Part shown: one piece after another, positions 34,615 to 46,457 of the stretch | Numbering within the stretch: position 1 is the first letter of the stretch | Layout: every line of letters begins with the position of its first letter | DNA from: Gyrodactylus bullatarudis | Lineage: Eukaryota; Platyhelminthes; Monogenea; Gyrodactylidea; Gyrodactylidae | DNA length: 64,000 bases | Direction of reading: 5' to 3' | Assembly (NCBI GenBank): GCA_012064415.1 | Contig: SSNU01000313.1 | Location: 7,848-71,847, forward strand | Program-made: the position numbers and the translations under genes | The notes under the pieces: generated by a model | Seen by the model: the letters and a program-made list of their open reading frames with translations, nothing else | What the model was told of the DNA's origin: nothing | The model's database searches: none

Positions 34615-35220
34615 TTACTCTTTAAATATATTTTTTTTGACAACAAGTTTTGGCTTCACTGTGAATTTTGGAGGTGCAGAAACATATTCCCCAAATTCTA
34701 TCTTGTCATATTTTGGTTTATCGTCCAAATCTTCAAACTTTTTGTTTTTTCTAGCTTTCAATAATCCCAGCCTCTTGTTGATTTTGGCTTTTTTGTCTTC
34801 ACTTTTCTGGATTGATTCTTTAGATGCTATTATCCTCTCACGTTTAGACTCTTCTACTGCCTTGTAAAAGTCAACAGTAGTTCTTTTAATATAATTTCTG
34901 TCGGACTCTTTTTTACCTTGCCTAACAAATGTTTCATCTTTATATTTAATTTCTTTAGGCTTGTAGATAGAAGGTTTTCCTTTTTGATATTTCATCAATT
35001 CGCGAAGCTTAAAAGGTAAGTGCTGATCACAATCGTCAGGATCTTGATTGATGTCTTGATCTTTAGCATCACAATAAGGATCTCCTTCGATATCCTTCTC
35101 TTTTTTGAATCTTTTTGTTTTCAACCGCCTTGTATACAAGACATTATCCTGTTTTTTGAGAGCATTCTTTCTGGATATAGACAATTGTGATCGTTTGGCA
35201 GAAAAACTTTTCCGACCCAT
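34615..35220 (-). CDS. CCDC137-like nucleolar protein
   Basis: Single exon, 201 residues, very basic, starting MGRKSFSAKRSQLS. It resembles CCDC137 in three places: PFKLRELMKYQKGKPS, the RQGKKESDRNYIKRT segment followed by a long charged helix, and near the end IEFGEYVSAPPKFTVKPK, which parallels the KFGEV-PP-T-P motif of that family. CCDC137 is a nuclear/nucleolar chromosome-periphery protein of poorly known role. The assignment rests on these short blocks. The start codon lies 65 bp from the divergent coiled-coil gene. Confidence 0.7.
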   Translation of the reverse strand: MGRKSFSAKRSQLSISRKNALKKQDNVLYTRRLKTKRFKKEKDIEGDPYCDAKDQDINQDPDDCDQHLPFKLRELMKYQKGKPSIYKPKEIKYKDETFVRQGKKESDRNYIKRTTVDFYKAVEESKRERIIASKESIQKSEDKKAKINKRLGLLKARKNKKFEDLDDKPKYDKIEFGEYVSAPPKFTVKPKLVVKKNIFKE

Positions 35221-35285
35221 TTTTCAAAAGAATGATTCTTGTCAAACAACTCAATAGACAGATTTAACTGTGTTTAACTGTTCCA

Positions 35286-36391
35286 ATGACTCAAGTTTGT
35301 TTACTAAATTAATTTTTAGATCTCAATATCTGAAAGCCTTGATTTAAAGACTCAAATTCGGGATTATGAGGATGTCAACCAGAAACTTGCAAGGGAATAC
35401 AATAAATTGAAATTAGAGTATTCTAAAGCTCAAAATGAAATTGCTTCTCTCCGAAAAATTGAAAATAGTTTTGAAGTAACTCATTTTGTTTTCATAACCA
35501 CCATAGATTTTAAAGAGAAAGCTACTACGTATGGTGGAGTTTAGGGATGTTGAAATAGATCCTAGTGATAAGTTGGATAAATTTGCAGTCCAGCTAGATG
35601 AGTTATTGAGTAAAAAAATTAATTCTCGTCGTCAACTGGCCAACTATGAAGAAAAAGTTAGAGAATTAACAGTGAGTTATTTCATTTCAACAAGAAAATA
35701 GAGAAATCTTGAATCAACGGTTCCAATGGAAAACTATCATGAATTGTTGGAGAATTATAGTAATGCTCAAAAGCATTCGATTCATATGGAAAATATGTTG
35801 AAAAATTATCAAACTCAACTTCAGGATTATAAGAATCAAGTTGATTCTCTTGAACATGATAATAAGTAATCGTTTATTAATATTTTCTCATGCTTCAGTT
35901 GCCTTTTGAAGAATTTAGAGGATATTAATGAAAAGTTTCGATCTAATCAAAGGGAAATAGAAAACTATTCCTGCCTTGTAGATGATTACAAGAAAGAAAT
36001 TTGTGAATTGAATGAGAAACTTGTCTCCAAAGAAAACTACATCACCCAGACTAACTCTGAATTATCTTCACTCATTGATAAGGTAAGCTGTGGTTACTTT
36101 TATTGCTGTATACAGTTTGCCCTCTTCAACTCTGAAATTTCAAAACTTAATGGCTCTCTATCCGAGTCAAAGTTTGATCGTGACAACCTTAAAAGTCAAA
36201 TTGATAGTCTTTTATATGAGAAGGAAATTCTTGCCAAGGAAAATGGTCTTATGAAAGAAAACTTTGAAAAAATCTCCCAAAAGCTAGCTTCGGTTGAGAG
36301 AGAGCGACTCAATCTTATTCATTCCAATAATCATCTTCAACGCACGATAAATGATCTACGAGAAGATGTCTCGAGAATGAAAAAATTCTAA
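35286..36391 (+). CDS. Coiled-coil protein, 317 residues
   Basis: Six exons join in phase: 35286-35294, 35320-35475, 35507-35671, 35702-35865, 35899-36082, 36116-36391. All five introns are 25-33 nt. The protein is almost entirely heptad coiled coil, with an MTQ start from a 9-nt first coding exon that uses a GTTTGT donor. The end, HLQRTINDLREDVSRMKKF, is reminiscent of centrosomal or ciliary coiled-coil proteins such as the CEP135/TSGA10 group, but composition bias makes that weak. Fifth intron is 33 nt without a stop and could be retained in frame. I do not recognise the gene. Confidence 0.75.
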
Positions 36392-36461
36392 CTCTTTCTT
36401 ACACACTTTTGTATTTAATATAATAAAACTGATGTATTTTTAACGACATCTTTTGTCATTT

Positions 36462-36833
36462 CTAAATCATCTCTTGATAATTTGATAATTCAATTGGAGT
36501 ACTGAATCGAGAATTCCTGCGAAAGTTCAACTCATTCTTATCAAATTCAGCACCTCTTGTCAAGATATTGTTAATTTTCAATTCAGTCCATGCAGTTATA
36601 GGTTGTTCATTAGCAAGAAAATCAATCTGCTCAGATTATTAAAATTACATTATTGAGCATACGTTATTTTGAGCAATTTTCTCCTGGTTATCTAAAGCTT
36701 TTTTCTTTTCCAACTTATCTTGAAAATCCTTCAATTTCTTCTCCTCCAAGTCCTTAAAAATTTGCTTCCGAAGTTCGTCCGACAACACCTTGGTCAATAA
36801 CCTCTTTTCTGAGCCCCCCTCAGCATGGTTCAT
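36462..36833 (-). CDS. Small protein of unknown function, 111 residues
   Basis: Two exons, 36663-36833 and 36462-36626, join in phase across a 36-nt intron. The first exon is a charged helix (begins MNHAEGGSEKRLLTKVLSDE), the second has ITAWTELKINNILTRGAEFD. The layout resembles small axonemal proteins, but I do not recognise a family. It is convergent with the coiled-coil gene, 70 bp apart. Confidence 0.65.
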
Positions 36834-37119
36834 GTCTCTTTACAAAATTAACATCAATGAGTTACTATGGCAACACTAATTTGTCCTTTATTTGATTGCT
36901 AAAAGAGAATTTTAAATCGAGTTTTAGTAAGTCTTTACTAATCAATTGACTTAATGGTCAGATATAAAGATCATAGATCATGGTCATTTATTTTGTGAAT
37001 GAATTTTTTTTACACATTTTTATTAATTTTGAAAACACATGAGTTACTTAAAAGTAGCTATTTAAATAGATATTAAACAATTTCATAATTTTCAGTTTCA
37101 AATGAGAGACTCATTTAGA
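36834..37119. other. Short interval, no gene recognised
   Basis: AT-rich flank between the small unknown gene and the PLE 3' hairpin. Confidence 0.4.
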
Positions 37120-37200
37120 GGATTTGGAAGTCAAGTGGATATTTAGTAATAAAGCTTATATTTCACCGGATCTCGTCAGACTATTACACCGGCTAGATAT
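37120..37200 (-). repeat. PLE-associated 3' hairpin motif, copy 2
   Basis: Minus strand: GCCGG...AGTCTGACGAGATCCGGTGAAATATAA, then about 15 nt and AATATCC. CTGACGAG followed within eight bases by GAAA matches the hammerhead core consensus, and AUAU/AUAU could form stem III. It begins about 95 nt past the stop codon of the PLE frame at 37291, on the same strand. Confidence 0.7.
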
Positions 37201-37290
37201 ATATAATAAATAAAATGTACAATAATATCCTCTGATTGGTTCTATCATTCCCGAGTACAACAGGGGAGGGTTGGTTGCTAGTATCCACGA

Positions 37291-37860
37291 TCATTGTTTC
37301 CTCCTCACGTATCTGTCCATCGTTGGTTGCCCACTTAGACTTTTACGTTTTCTACCTCTTTTGATAATCGCAGGTGCAGCCTTCTTTTTGCTTTGAATAC
37401 TGCTAATTACAGGTTGAGATTTAATTAGATTATCAACTACCGTTGACTTGTCTGAATTTTCACTTTCAATCTCAATTGTACTTGTTACTGGGGCCGAAGA
37501 CTGGAGATCATTTAGGGGAGGCGTAGATTCAACTACTTGCTCATTTTGTTCAATTATCACTCTAACTTCGCTTGCATTGGGTTTCTGGGTAGAACTGCAA
37601 ATGGGGAAATTTTCAAGCAGCTTTGCAGCTCTGTCAAGCTTACTTGGTTGCCAGGATTCAAGTGCTCTTTGATCCTCGCCTTCACTGGTCTGACTGTTTG
37701 GCCTACATAGGTTGAGCCACATTTACATTTGAACGAGTAGATCACACCTTTCTTCTCGAGCCATGGGACTGGATCCTTGTTCAGGTCCTTGTTCAGAATT
37801 TCATAATTCTTTTCTGTTAAAGAATTTACAATGTAAAGCAACATTTTGATCAACAATCTG
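37291..37860 (-). pseudogene. PLE C-terminus with GIY-YIG endonuclease, frameshifted
   Basis: On the minus strand GVIYSFKCKCGSTYVGQT then RPVKARIKEHL is a GIY-YIG endonuclease core, here in the G-IY...YVG form with the catalytic Arg. After a frameshift near 37690 the frame continues (LESWQPSKLDRAAKLLE) to a Ser/Lys-rich tail ending MDRYVRRKQ at 37291. The reverse transcriptase part is missing, so the copy is 5'-truncated. It belongs to the same family as the remnant at 11880-12040. Confidence 0.85.
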
Positions 37861-38632
37861 ATGATCAGTCTTAGTGATAAGAATATTTTCCATTCATGCC
37901 TGTTTGAGTAAAACCCTTCTGTACCATAATAATTATAATTGGCTTGAGTTGTAAGAGATGTGGTGTTACAAAGTGAAATAATTATTTTAAAAACGATACT
38001 ACTTCGATGGCAATGGGAAAGTGATCTCCAGACTGATTTAGATACATTTATCAATACAAGATGAAGGCATGCATTCATCTGTATTAATAGTTTCTCTCGA
38101 ATCCTATAAAAGCTACTTTTATTCAAAGCATACACTAAAGTTATGTACAATACATTGAGATACAACTCATAGTTTTGAGGATCTCAAATCATTATACATC
38201 TGCATATATATTTATACGTATGTATGGACACACATACACAAACACCTAGAGTTACAGATCCCAAGGTATATGCGAGGAGTGATCTAAACTCTCTCTTCTA
38301 TCTATATACTAGGAAATGACAGACTCATTTCATTATCATACATTGTAATATAAAGTAAATCAATATTATGTATACTGTGCAATGCTAGGATATCAAGAGC
38401 ATTTGATCATATATGTATGGAAAGATGGATTAGGCATACATTTAGTGTATTCTTGATACTGATTGGTTGACTGGTCAGAATCCATTATGAGCATTGATTG
38501 AACAGAATTAAAATTTCCCATCTAGAGAGTAGTACAAATCATAGGATTTATAACTAGCTCACTGATATTTCTGCTTGCTAATTCATGTATTTTTTCATGT
38601 TGTGTTGAAAGGATTATTAAATAATATTCAAG
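37861..38632. other. Upstream region of synaptotagmin
   Basis: No gene seen. A reading frame of the minus strand runs through part of it but has no recognisable homology. The stretch close to 38632 should contain the synaptotagmin promoter and leader. Confidence 0.35.
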
Positions 38633-41367
38633 ATGACTTCTACCTTAAAGCCAGAGTGAGTTGAAATTATAGGATAGAGGAGACTAAGAAATATCGATGG
38701 AGTCTTTTTCTCTTGAGCGGATGAAAAATCATTGATTTTATCTTGAAAAATGTATTCATTTCAGAACAAATCAAGTATCGGAACCGAGTGAGGGTAGTAC
38801 CACCTCCAAGGTCCTTGAAAATACTACTAAAGCCATAATAGAGATGTCGACATCAACCACGACTACAGCAGCTCCTGGCGGGAAAAGTAAAAAGCCAGCC
38901 ATGAAAACAATAGTTGAATTGTCAAAGATCATGCATGGTAAGTACGAGTATTTCTATTAGTTTTTTTCGACTAGCAAGTAGTTTGTATTCTTAGCTATGG
39001 TAAAATAGTTACCGGACGTTTACAATTCATGATTTTCGAGTGAATAATCAATAAGTTCATATATACATTGTATTGTAATCTGTTTCCGAAATTCTTTCCT
39101 CCAGTACCTCCGTCAGCTATAATCGCCATGATTGTGGGCCTAATCCTTTTCATATTGCTGATCATCCTGTGTGTTTGTAAGCAATGCGTCTTCAAGAGGC
39201 GTAAGAAAGGCAAGGATGGAAAAAAGAGCAAGGTCGACATGAAGAGTGTCCAGCTTCTCGGCAAGAAATTGAACCAAGATCAGGTAGGTATAATTTTGAG
39301 TCAGCCTGCATGCAAATGTGGAAATTGACCTCTGTTTTTCTTGTGGCTCAGGGAGATTTGGATGAACTGGAGGACAACATGGAGGAGAAAGAGGGCACCG
39401 AGGAAAAGGAGATTGTCAACTTGGGTAAACTCCAATATTCCATCGATTATGACTTCACCAAGGGAGAATTAACTGTCGGAGTTATTCAGGCCACTGATCT
39501 GCCCGGTATGGACATGTCTGGAACATCAGATCCATATGTCAAAGTGTTTCTGTTACCGGAGAAGAAGAAAAAGTATGAAACCAAAGTCCACAGGAAAACT
39601 CTCAATCCAGTCTTTAATGAGACGTTTGTCTTCAAAGTGAGTGCACATATTTTTTTAAATATGAAAGATGGCATTGAATTGAATATTTCTAATTAATCAC
39701 ACACACACACACACAAACACCTTTCTAAATAAATAATCAACACTGCATTTCCTTCCAGAATGTAAGTTGAACTTTTTACATTACATATACATTTATATAT
39801 CTTTCCTTCCTAATCTTTTTATCCTAATCCCCTCATAACCAAACCATTATTATTATTATTACACTTGAAGATTTATCAACAAGATGATGTTCCTCCTTTT
39901 CTCAAAGTGTTTCATTTTTTACTCAAATGTTACCTTTTAATTTCACTTCCTCTCTTACTCTAAATATGAATTTTGTAACCGTAAATCCCAATAGAGTGAA
40001 GAAGAGCTGAGAAATGTTGATCGCTCAAAACTCTCATATTATGCACATTTACTGTCGAAATTCAGTAGTAGATACATTATTTATATGTTGACACACTTTT
40101 GATCACAAACCCAAGGTATGTCTATACATGTCCAAACCCCAATGAGAATCCAACAACTGATCCCATGCGATTGTACCTGTAATTGATATCTTGTCTTGGT
40201 TTTATTCCCTCTTGAAAAGATGGGACAATAAAAGCAGGAGAATAGAACAAATGAGCATTTTTATCTGTAATTATTTGCACTTGCTCATTACTATAAAGTA
40301 AGAGAAATGTTTTTCCTCGAATCCCCCAGTGCAAAAGATATTACACTCTTCAATATAATATACAGTATCAAGAAGATGATGTATTATTATTCTCGTAGAA
40401 ACAAACTCTTTACATATTTACACAAAGGAATATCACACAGTAAATCTCTTTCTTGATTAATTTATGCCTGTATCAGTATATATGTATATCTGAGAATGTG
40501 TAACACACAATTACCATTACTATTCCTATTCTCCTACTGAGGCATTTAAGTTTAATTAAACAAACTCCAAAGGCCTCATCGATAGAAATTGTAAATTGTC
40601 TGTAAAATAAAAGAATGGAGGAAATGTAATTTATATATGAAATATCTCTCTAGGTTCCCTTTGCTGAGGTGTCGGGTAAAACGTTGACCTTTAATGTCTA
40701 TGACTTTGATCGATTCTCAAAGCATGACCAAATTGGTCAAATTCAAATCCCCTTGGGCTCGGTTGATCTTGCAAAGGTAATTGAGGAATGGAAAGACCTG
40801 AATCCACCAGATGACGATGAGAAGGAGAATAAGCTAGGTGATATCTGCTTCTCACTGAGATATGTCCCAACAGCTGGAAAGTTGACGATAAACATTTTAG
40901 AGGCAAAGAATCTCAAGAAAATGGACGTTGGTGGTCTCTCAGATCCATATGTGAAGCTTTCCCTTATGCTGGGTGGTAAGAGGATTAAAAAGAAAAAGAC
41001 TACAATCAAAAAGTGTACCCTTAATCCTTACTACAATGAGTCGTTTGCTTTTGAGGTCCCCTTCGAGCAGATCCAAGTGAGTCTCTAACCATTTTCTACC
41101 ATTTGAAATTTTCAACCAATAAGAATTAGTCATGAAGATTATGAACCAATGGGAATTAATCACTACCATTTCACCCTCCAGAAAGTAACCTTGATCGTAA
41201 CTGTGGTTGATTATGACAGAATCGGTACATCAGAGGCGATTGGTCGTGTTGTCCTCGGGTGCAATGCCCAAGGAGCCGGTCTTCGACATTGGTCCGACAT
41301 GTTGGCTAACCCACGTCGACCAATAGCCCAATGGCATACACTGCAGGAGATGCCAGAGAAGGGCTAA
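38633..41367 (+). CDS. Syt1: Synaptotagmin 1
   Basis: Six exons join in phase to 422 residues, the normal length: 38633-38655, 38765-38937, 39105-39283, 39352-39636, 40654-41076, 41182-41367. Order: short luminal N-terminus, one membrane segment ([20 protein letters not shown]), a palmitoylatable Cys cluster and basic [11 protein letters not shown], acidic linker, C2A ([25 protein letters not shown], then [13 protein letters not shown]), linker [12 protein letters not shown]2B ([34 protein letters not shown] polybasic, [14 protein letters not shown]) and the ending WHTL. The Asp residues that bind calcium are present in both C2 domains. It is the calcium sensor for synaptic vesicle fusion. 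An unusually long intron (1,017 nt) splits C2A. Confidence 0.96.
39697..39721. repeat. (AC)n microsatellite
   Basis: About ten AC dinucleotide repeats in the fourth intron of synaptotagmin. Confidence 0.9.
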
Positions 41368-43107
41368 ACTCTCTTTCACTTTTGTCAGGATTCAAATTCA
41401 AGATGATAATTGAGACAAGAACTCCTCCTCTTTACTTTAGCTCGTAAATTGCCATACTCTTTTGTCTCTCACATTAAAAATGCAATCGAAATTATCTTAT
41501 TTGTTAACCCTTTCTAAGAGTTTTGTCAACTCCCTTCCCCCCTCATTCCGCTAATATCCCTCATCTCCCGCAATACAGATTGTGAGTATGACACAAAAGG
41601 GGAGAGAATTTTTTACTCAAACAATTCTATGCCCTGTGGTATCCTCATTGTGATTTTGAATGAATCAAATGCACCGGAATCTTCTCGGTCTCTACTTATT
41701 CTTGTAAAATATTAGTAAAAAATAACTCTTGTTTTATTTTTGAGATAAGACCCCCCACTATCGGTTGTTTCGGGCTGGTGGAACATTTTGGAACTTGTTC
41801 ATTATTTTTCTGCGTATTATTATTCACGACAACACCCTCAATAATGATAATGATAACAAAGAAGCTTATTAATAAATCTGTTATACACAATTTAAGAAGA
41901 GAGATATATAAAAATATAGATTCTGAGAAACCTCTTTTTTCCTTGGCCTATAAAATATAAAACCAAAGACAATTATTACGATGATTACAATACGAAAATG
42001 TAAAATGGCTTTTATGTTTGATCTGATCAATGTAATTTTCCAAATGCTTTTTACTCTTGCAACTCTATCCAATGTCTATATAATTGAAATTGTAAAAAAG
42101 AACACATTAGCCATAAATATCAACTCATTTGTCTAGCATATTGAGCATTATCTGTATAAGGTCCTTTTATTCCTTATTATTATTTAAATGTGGTTGGTTT
42201 TCCTTCATATTCTCACTTTCTAATTTGTCCCTCACTCTCCAAGGTCTTCTTGATTTGGAAAAATATTCCTATACTATTCCTATTATTATTATTACATAGC
42301 ACACACGCACGCACACATTCATAATTCAAAAGCCAAACATAAACTTTCTGTCTCTCGACTCTAACTCAGTCATCAATAGTAGTTTGAATGAAAGCAAACA
42401 AAAAGATTCATGTGTGGACACCTTTTTCGTGTTGATGCTTTCATTATTGAAATGGAAACTGTGTATTGAGTCTAGCTAGTTGATTACATACCATGGAATT
42501 GATGATAAAAGAGTTGACCATATCTCCGAGGAGAGGACAGAGATTGTCACTCCATTCATTTCCATTTTATATTACATAGTTAAAAATATTCATAATCATT
42601 ATTGTGCATCAACTTTGTTATTCGATATTTATTTATCCAACTCTTTTTGACTAAAATTGTAATTAAATTTGAATGTATGCATTTAGATAAAGATCAAAGC
42701 TAGAGAGATTCAACTAACTGAACCTACTACTCCAGTCAAGAGGAATGAACAACGTGTGATGACCACATTAATTTTATCATGCCACACCACACTGCTATTA
42801 CTTGACATTTGTGGATATGTACGATGTGTACCAAAATTATACATTCTGATTCAACTATTGCTAACTAAATTATCATCATTGTTATTACACAAATATAATC
42901 TTACCTATTTATATATACAAAAATATATATTATACAAGAAAAATTGAAATATTCTTTTCATCTACAGTTTAGTCAGGAAATAAGTTGCATTTTTTCTTGA
43001 ACGAATAGAATTTTATTAAGAATCGAAAATTTACTTATTCAGTAAGTCCAAGCATCAAAATCAACCATTTGAAGGGCTCAAATTATAACATTGTAATAAC
43101 ATTTAAA
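41368..43107. other. 3' flank of synaptotagmin, no gene recognised
   Basis: Presumably begins with the long 3' UTR of synaptotagmin. It contains short AC-rich and ATT repeats (near 42285-42315). No exon is visible on either strand. Confidence 0.4.
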
Positions 43108-43205
43108 TGTTAACCGGGGTAGAGTCTTGAAAAGACCCGGCGGAAAATATAACTCACTCAAATATACACTCGTTTTTCCCTAACCTTCCTTATGAGTTTA
43201 TAAAC
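43108..43205 (+). repeat. PLE-associated 3' hairpin motif, copy 3
   Basis: Plus strand: AACCGGGGTAGAGTCTTGAA, then AAGACCCGG and GGAAAATATAAC, AAATATAC, and CTAACCTTCC. The hairpin stem is kept by compensating changes relative to copies 1 and 2, but the CTGANGA core string is lost (CTTGAAAAG). No PLE coding sequence is recognisable just upstream. Confidence 0.65.
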
Positions 43206-43341
43206 AAAAAATGATATTCTTGATAAAGTTTGAAAATATTATCGTTCAAATATTCAGTAATTATTAGAGCTACCAAAAAGATCATTTTAAGTGTAACAGG
43301 AAAAATTCGAACAAGCCTAGTACACAGATACATATTTATGT

Positions 43342-43692
43342 AAAGTTAGTTGATATGAAGTTGGGAATCTATGAGTTTTACGAAAATCTCGATTTTTTTA
43401 TCAAGAATTGATTTTGTTAAAGATTTTTTAGAATCCTAATCATGTTGTCCGCTTTTAACCATTTGAAGAAAAAAATTCTGAAAAAAAAAAATTTATTAAT
43501 GAAAAATATGGCCATTTTTCAAATTTGAATTTAGCGGCAAAATCCCATTTTTTCTAACTTTGAACCAAAAATTTGTGAAATTGGGCAGCATGAGTAGGAT
43601 TCCAAAAAATCTTTAAAAAACTCGAATTCTTGATGAAAAAATTGAGATTTCTGTAAAAATCATAGATTCCCAACTTCATATCAATTAGCTTT
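43342..43692. repeat. Foldback element with ~100-bp terminal inverted arms
   Basis: Left arm 43342-43440 (AAAGTTAGTTGATATGAAG...) and right arm about 43590-43692 are reverse complements with few differences, around a 150-bp centre. Related partial copies lie at 29735-29930, 43733-43820, 44925-45395 and 62026-62480. Confidence 0.75.
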
Positions 43693-44190
43693 ATTTTTCT
43701 GTATAATTTGAATGCTATCTTTCAGTAGTTAAAGTTGGTTGATATCAACTTGGATATGCATGGGTTACTAAAAAATCTCAATTTATTCATCAAGAATTCG
43801 AATTTGTTAAAGAATCCTATTGATTTATTTCATTGATTTGAGAGTGGGAGTGTGGCCAAAAGACAATAAAGCTAAATTTCACCGTCAAAAATCCGATCAT
43901 TTTCGAGAGATTTTGTATTTTCGTAATTTCATTGACTTTCAAGTAGTGATCAAAAATTTTTCATTCAACTCCTAAAACGATAATGAGGTTATGCATTTGA
44001 AGTTCTAATTTAGAACAGATTACTCTTAAATCAATAGAAATTTTCAGTTCAAAGTTCGAAAATATGGGATTTTTTGATAAATCCCTTTGAAAGCAAAGAA
44101 CAAGCATGAAAATTTTGGATGATTCACCTTATCGAACAAAGATTTACTCTTTAGAAACGAGAAGATACTTTTAGGCCTCTTCTCATTGGC

Positions 44191-44475
44191 TTAGAATGGT
44201 TCTTGATAAACCTTCGTATTTTTATTTGTTTGTTTAATATGTTGAGATTGCTCTCGGGGGGGGGGGGCTGAGGCTTCAGCGAGATGGGCGACCTTCTTAT
44301 AGAACATTGTTTTCATATCAGTCATCATGAAGGCATAACGATCAAAGGCTTCGTTCATGTTCCGGGTAACTGTTTGTAACAAGTTGGCAGTTTCGTAAAC
44401 AACGGGATTTGGGTGTTCGTCAAGGTCCACGGAGGCACTTGTGGAACCTGAAAGAGAGTTGGGAATTTCAGACAT
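44191..44475 (-). CDS. Hypothetical 94-residue protein
   Basis: Single frame starting MSEIPNSLSGSTSASVDLDE with a helical centre (VVYETANLLQTVTRNMNEAF) and a Pro/Gln/Lys-rich end. A run of 11 G residues on the plus strand encodes the PPP. Composition is protein-like and hydrophilic, but I recognise no family and it lies in a repeat-rich area, so it may be a chance frame or one exon of a longer gene. Confidence 0.35.
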   Translation of the reverse strand: MSEIPNSLSGSTSASVDLDEHPNPVVYETANLLQTVTRNMNEAFDRYAFMMTDMKTMFYKKVAHLAEASAPPPREQSQHIKQTNKNTKVYQEPF

Positions 44476-44559
44476 ATATCACGTGGTTTTTCAAATTGAA
44501 AAAGACAATAATGCAGAGGCTTTAAACAAAAAGATATATTTTTGGATTGTACATTTTTT

Positions 44560-44672
44560 GTTTATAATTGATTTTCTAATTTGCTCTTTCTCAAATTAGA
44601 ATAATTTTGATAACAAGACTGTTTATGGTTGATTTTCTAATTTGCTCTTCCTCAAATCAGAATTATTTTGGC
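44560..44672 (+). repeat. Tandem duplication, two ~62-bp units
   Basis: The string GATTTTCTAATTTGCTCTT, then CTCAAAT.AGAAT.ATTTTG, occurs twice, 61 bp apart, with few differences. Confidence 0.75.
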
Positions 44673-44924
44673 GACGTTGCTTAGAAGACTGTGATGGATC
44701 ACTACAAATATATGCACGAAGAAATATTATGATATATCTTATTCGCGAATAAAGAATTAAATTTAAATTTTATTTGTAACAAGAATAGTATCAGGAAAAT
44801 GTATGTTTATTTTTGCTCTAAAATTGAGGAGTAATGCTAGTTTACTGGTTGTGCTAGTAATTATGAATAAAATCAAAAATTACTATGAAGAATAAAATTT
44901 GGGCTTGGTTTTTAATAGAAATAA

Positions 44925-45395
44925 AGTTGGAAATCTATGATTTGTACGAAAACCTCGATTTTTTCATTTTAGGGTTTTTAGGAACCCTACAAAGCCGAAT
45001 ATCGCTGATAAACTTTCGAAAGATCCACCATTTTCAAGGGATTTCGATTTATCGAAATTTCATTAATTTTCAAATAGTGAAAATCAGCTACCAAACGATA
45101 ATCAAATTATGCATTAGAACAGATTCAGCATATTTGATTTCATTATCGTATTGTGATCCTGAAAAACTTCTTTTGACCAAAGTTCTACTTTCAAATCGAT
45201 AAAAATGTTGAGTTCAAAGTTCGAAAAAAATGGGATTTTGGCGCCAAATCGAAATTTGAAAAATGGCCATATTTTTCATGAAAATAATTTTTTTCTTTAA
45301 ATCGTAAAAGTGGGTAGGATTCCTGAAAATATTTTACAAATTCGATTTCTTGGTGAAAAGATTTGTAATTTTGTAAAAATCATAAATTAACATGA
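44925..45395. repeat. Diverged copy of the 43342 foldback family
   Basis: Begins AAGTTGGAAATCTATGATTT and ends with an inverted TTTTGTAAAAATCATAAATT. It shares the ATGGCCATATTTTTCAT block with 43500. It has no coding sequence. Confidence 0.55.
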
Positions 45396-45739
45396 TAATC
45401 TCCACATAAGTTCTATAGCAACATCTCAAATAGAAGAAGGAATTTTTAATAAAAAGAAAAAACTCAATCCTGAGATTTGGAGTTGAATTTAGAAAGAAAT
45501 AGAGAAAACTCGAATGATATCAATTACACTGGAGAGACATTCGATATGGATACAATAGAATGATCTACACTTCAATCAAGTCAAGTAGGGTTTAAAGTTT
45601 CCTATGTCGATGTCTATGGATATCTTGCATCTCTATCCTACAATCCTAGTGATTTATTCATATAATAAGATTTACTATAGATTAGGAAGATTAAAAGATT
45701 AAAGATTAAAAGGTAGGGCTAATAAGCGCATTTCCAAGC

Positions 45740-46135
45740 CTAAACAAGACAGTTTCGCAAAGAAAGTCATGCTGACCATATTCTAGTGCAGAAAGAGTGT
45801 TATTCATTTTGAATTGCTATGGAAGTCAAGCTCAGGCAGCTAAACCCAAAATTTGCTCGGGATACATTCTTACATTCTTGGCCTCATGTCTTTAGATTAA
45901 TGAAAGAATTTTTCAGTGAGGATAAAGTTAATATTCTAGACCATCCTCTTCTCAGTCCAGATCTTGTTCCGACAAATCATTCCCTTTTCAGATCACTCAA
46001 ACGAAATCTTCAATCTAGATTTGGACTCACTGAATGAGTAAATAGGCAAATAACCCCTCAGTTTATGACAACGGAGTATAGATAGCCTGCCAGAAGGGTG
46101 GCAGAAATTTATAGAAAATAATGGTGAACTATAAC
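45740..46135 (+). pseudogene. mariner transposase C-terminal remnant
   Basis: Pieces in order are KKVMLTIF, VIHFELL, then in another frame ILDHPLLSPDLVPTNHSLFR, which parallels the DHPPYSPDLAPSDYHLFRSL block containing the third catalytic Asp of mariner transposases, and further on a piece like LPERWQKFIENNG. Stops and frameshifts make it non-functional. Confidence 0.8.
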
Positions 46136-46457
46136 GTTGTTCGCTTGCTACATGACTATATTGTCTTCTGGCTTGTATTGGTCTATCTGTAGAAAAAGAA
46201 AGGGGAGAGGAAGGTGTAGTAATTCTTAAAGATTAAGGATTTCAGTGATTGTTATAGTTATAAGAATTATTAGAATAATAATTCATCACTTGAAAGAAAA
46301 TTAAAACTAAGATTAGAATAAAAAACATTTAGATTACCCTGATAAAAAAATAGTTTGGACTCACACAATATTTCGAATTCATGTCGTATTCTTCTTCTGG
46401 CGTGAGACTTTTCAAAAAACTTAGGATACTTAAAACCTTGTGTGTCCAATCAAAACA

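Noticed and set aside
38100..38632. Extension of the PLE frame towards 38165
   Set aside because: Homology starts only near 37860; the further upstream frame is chance.
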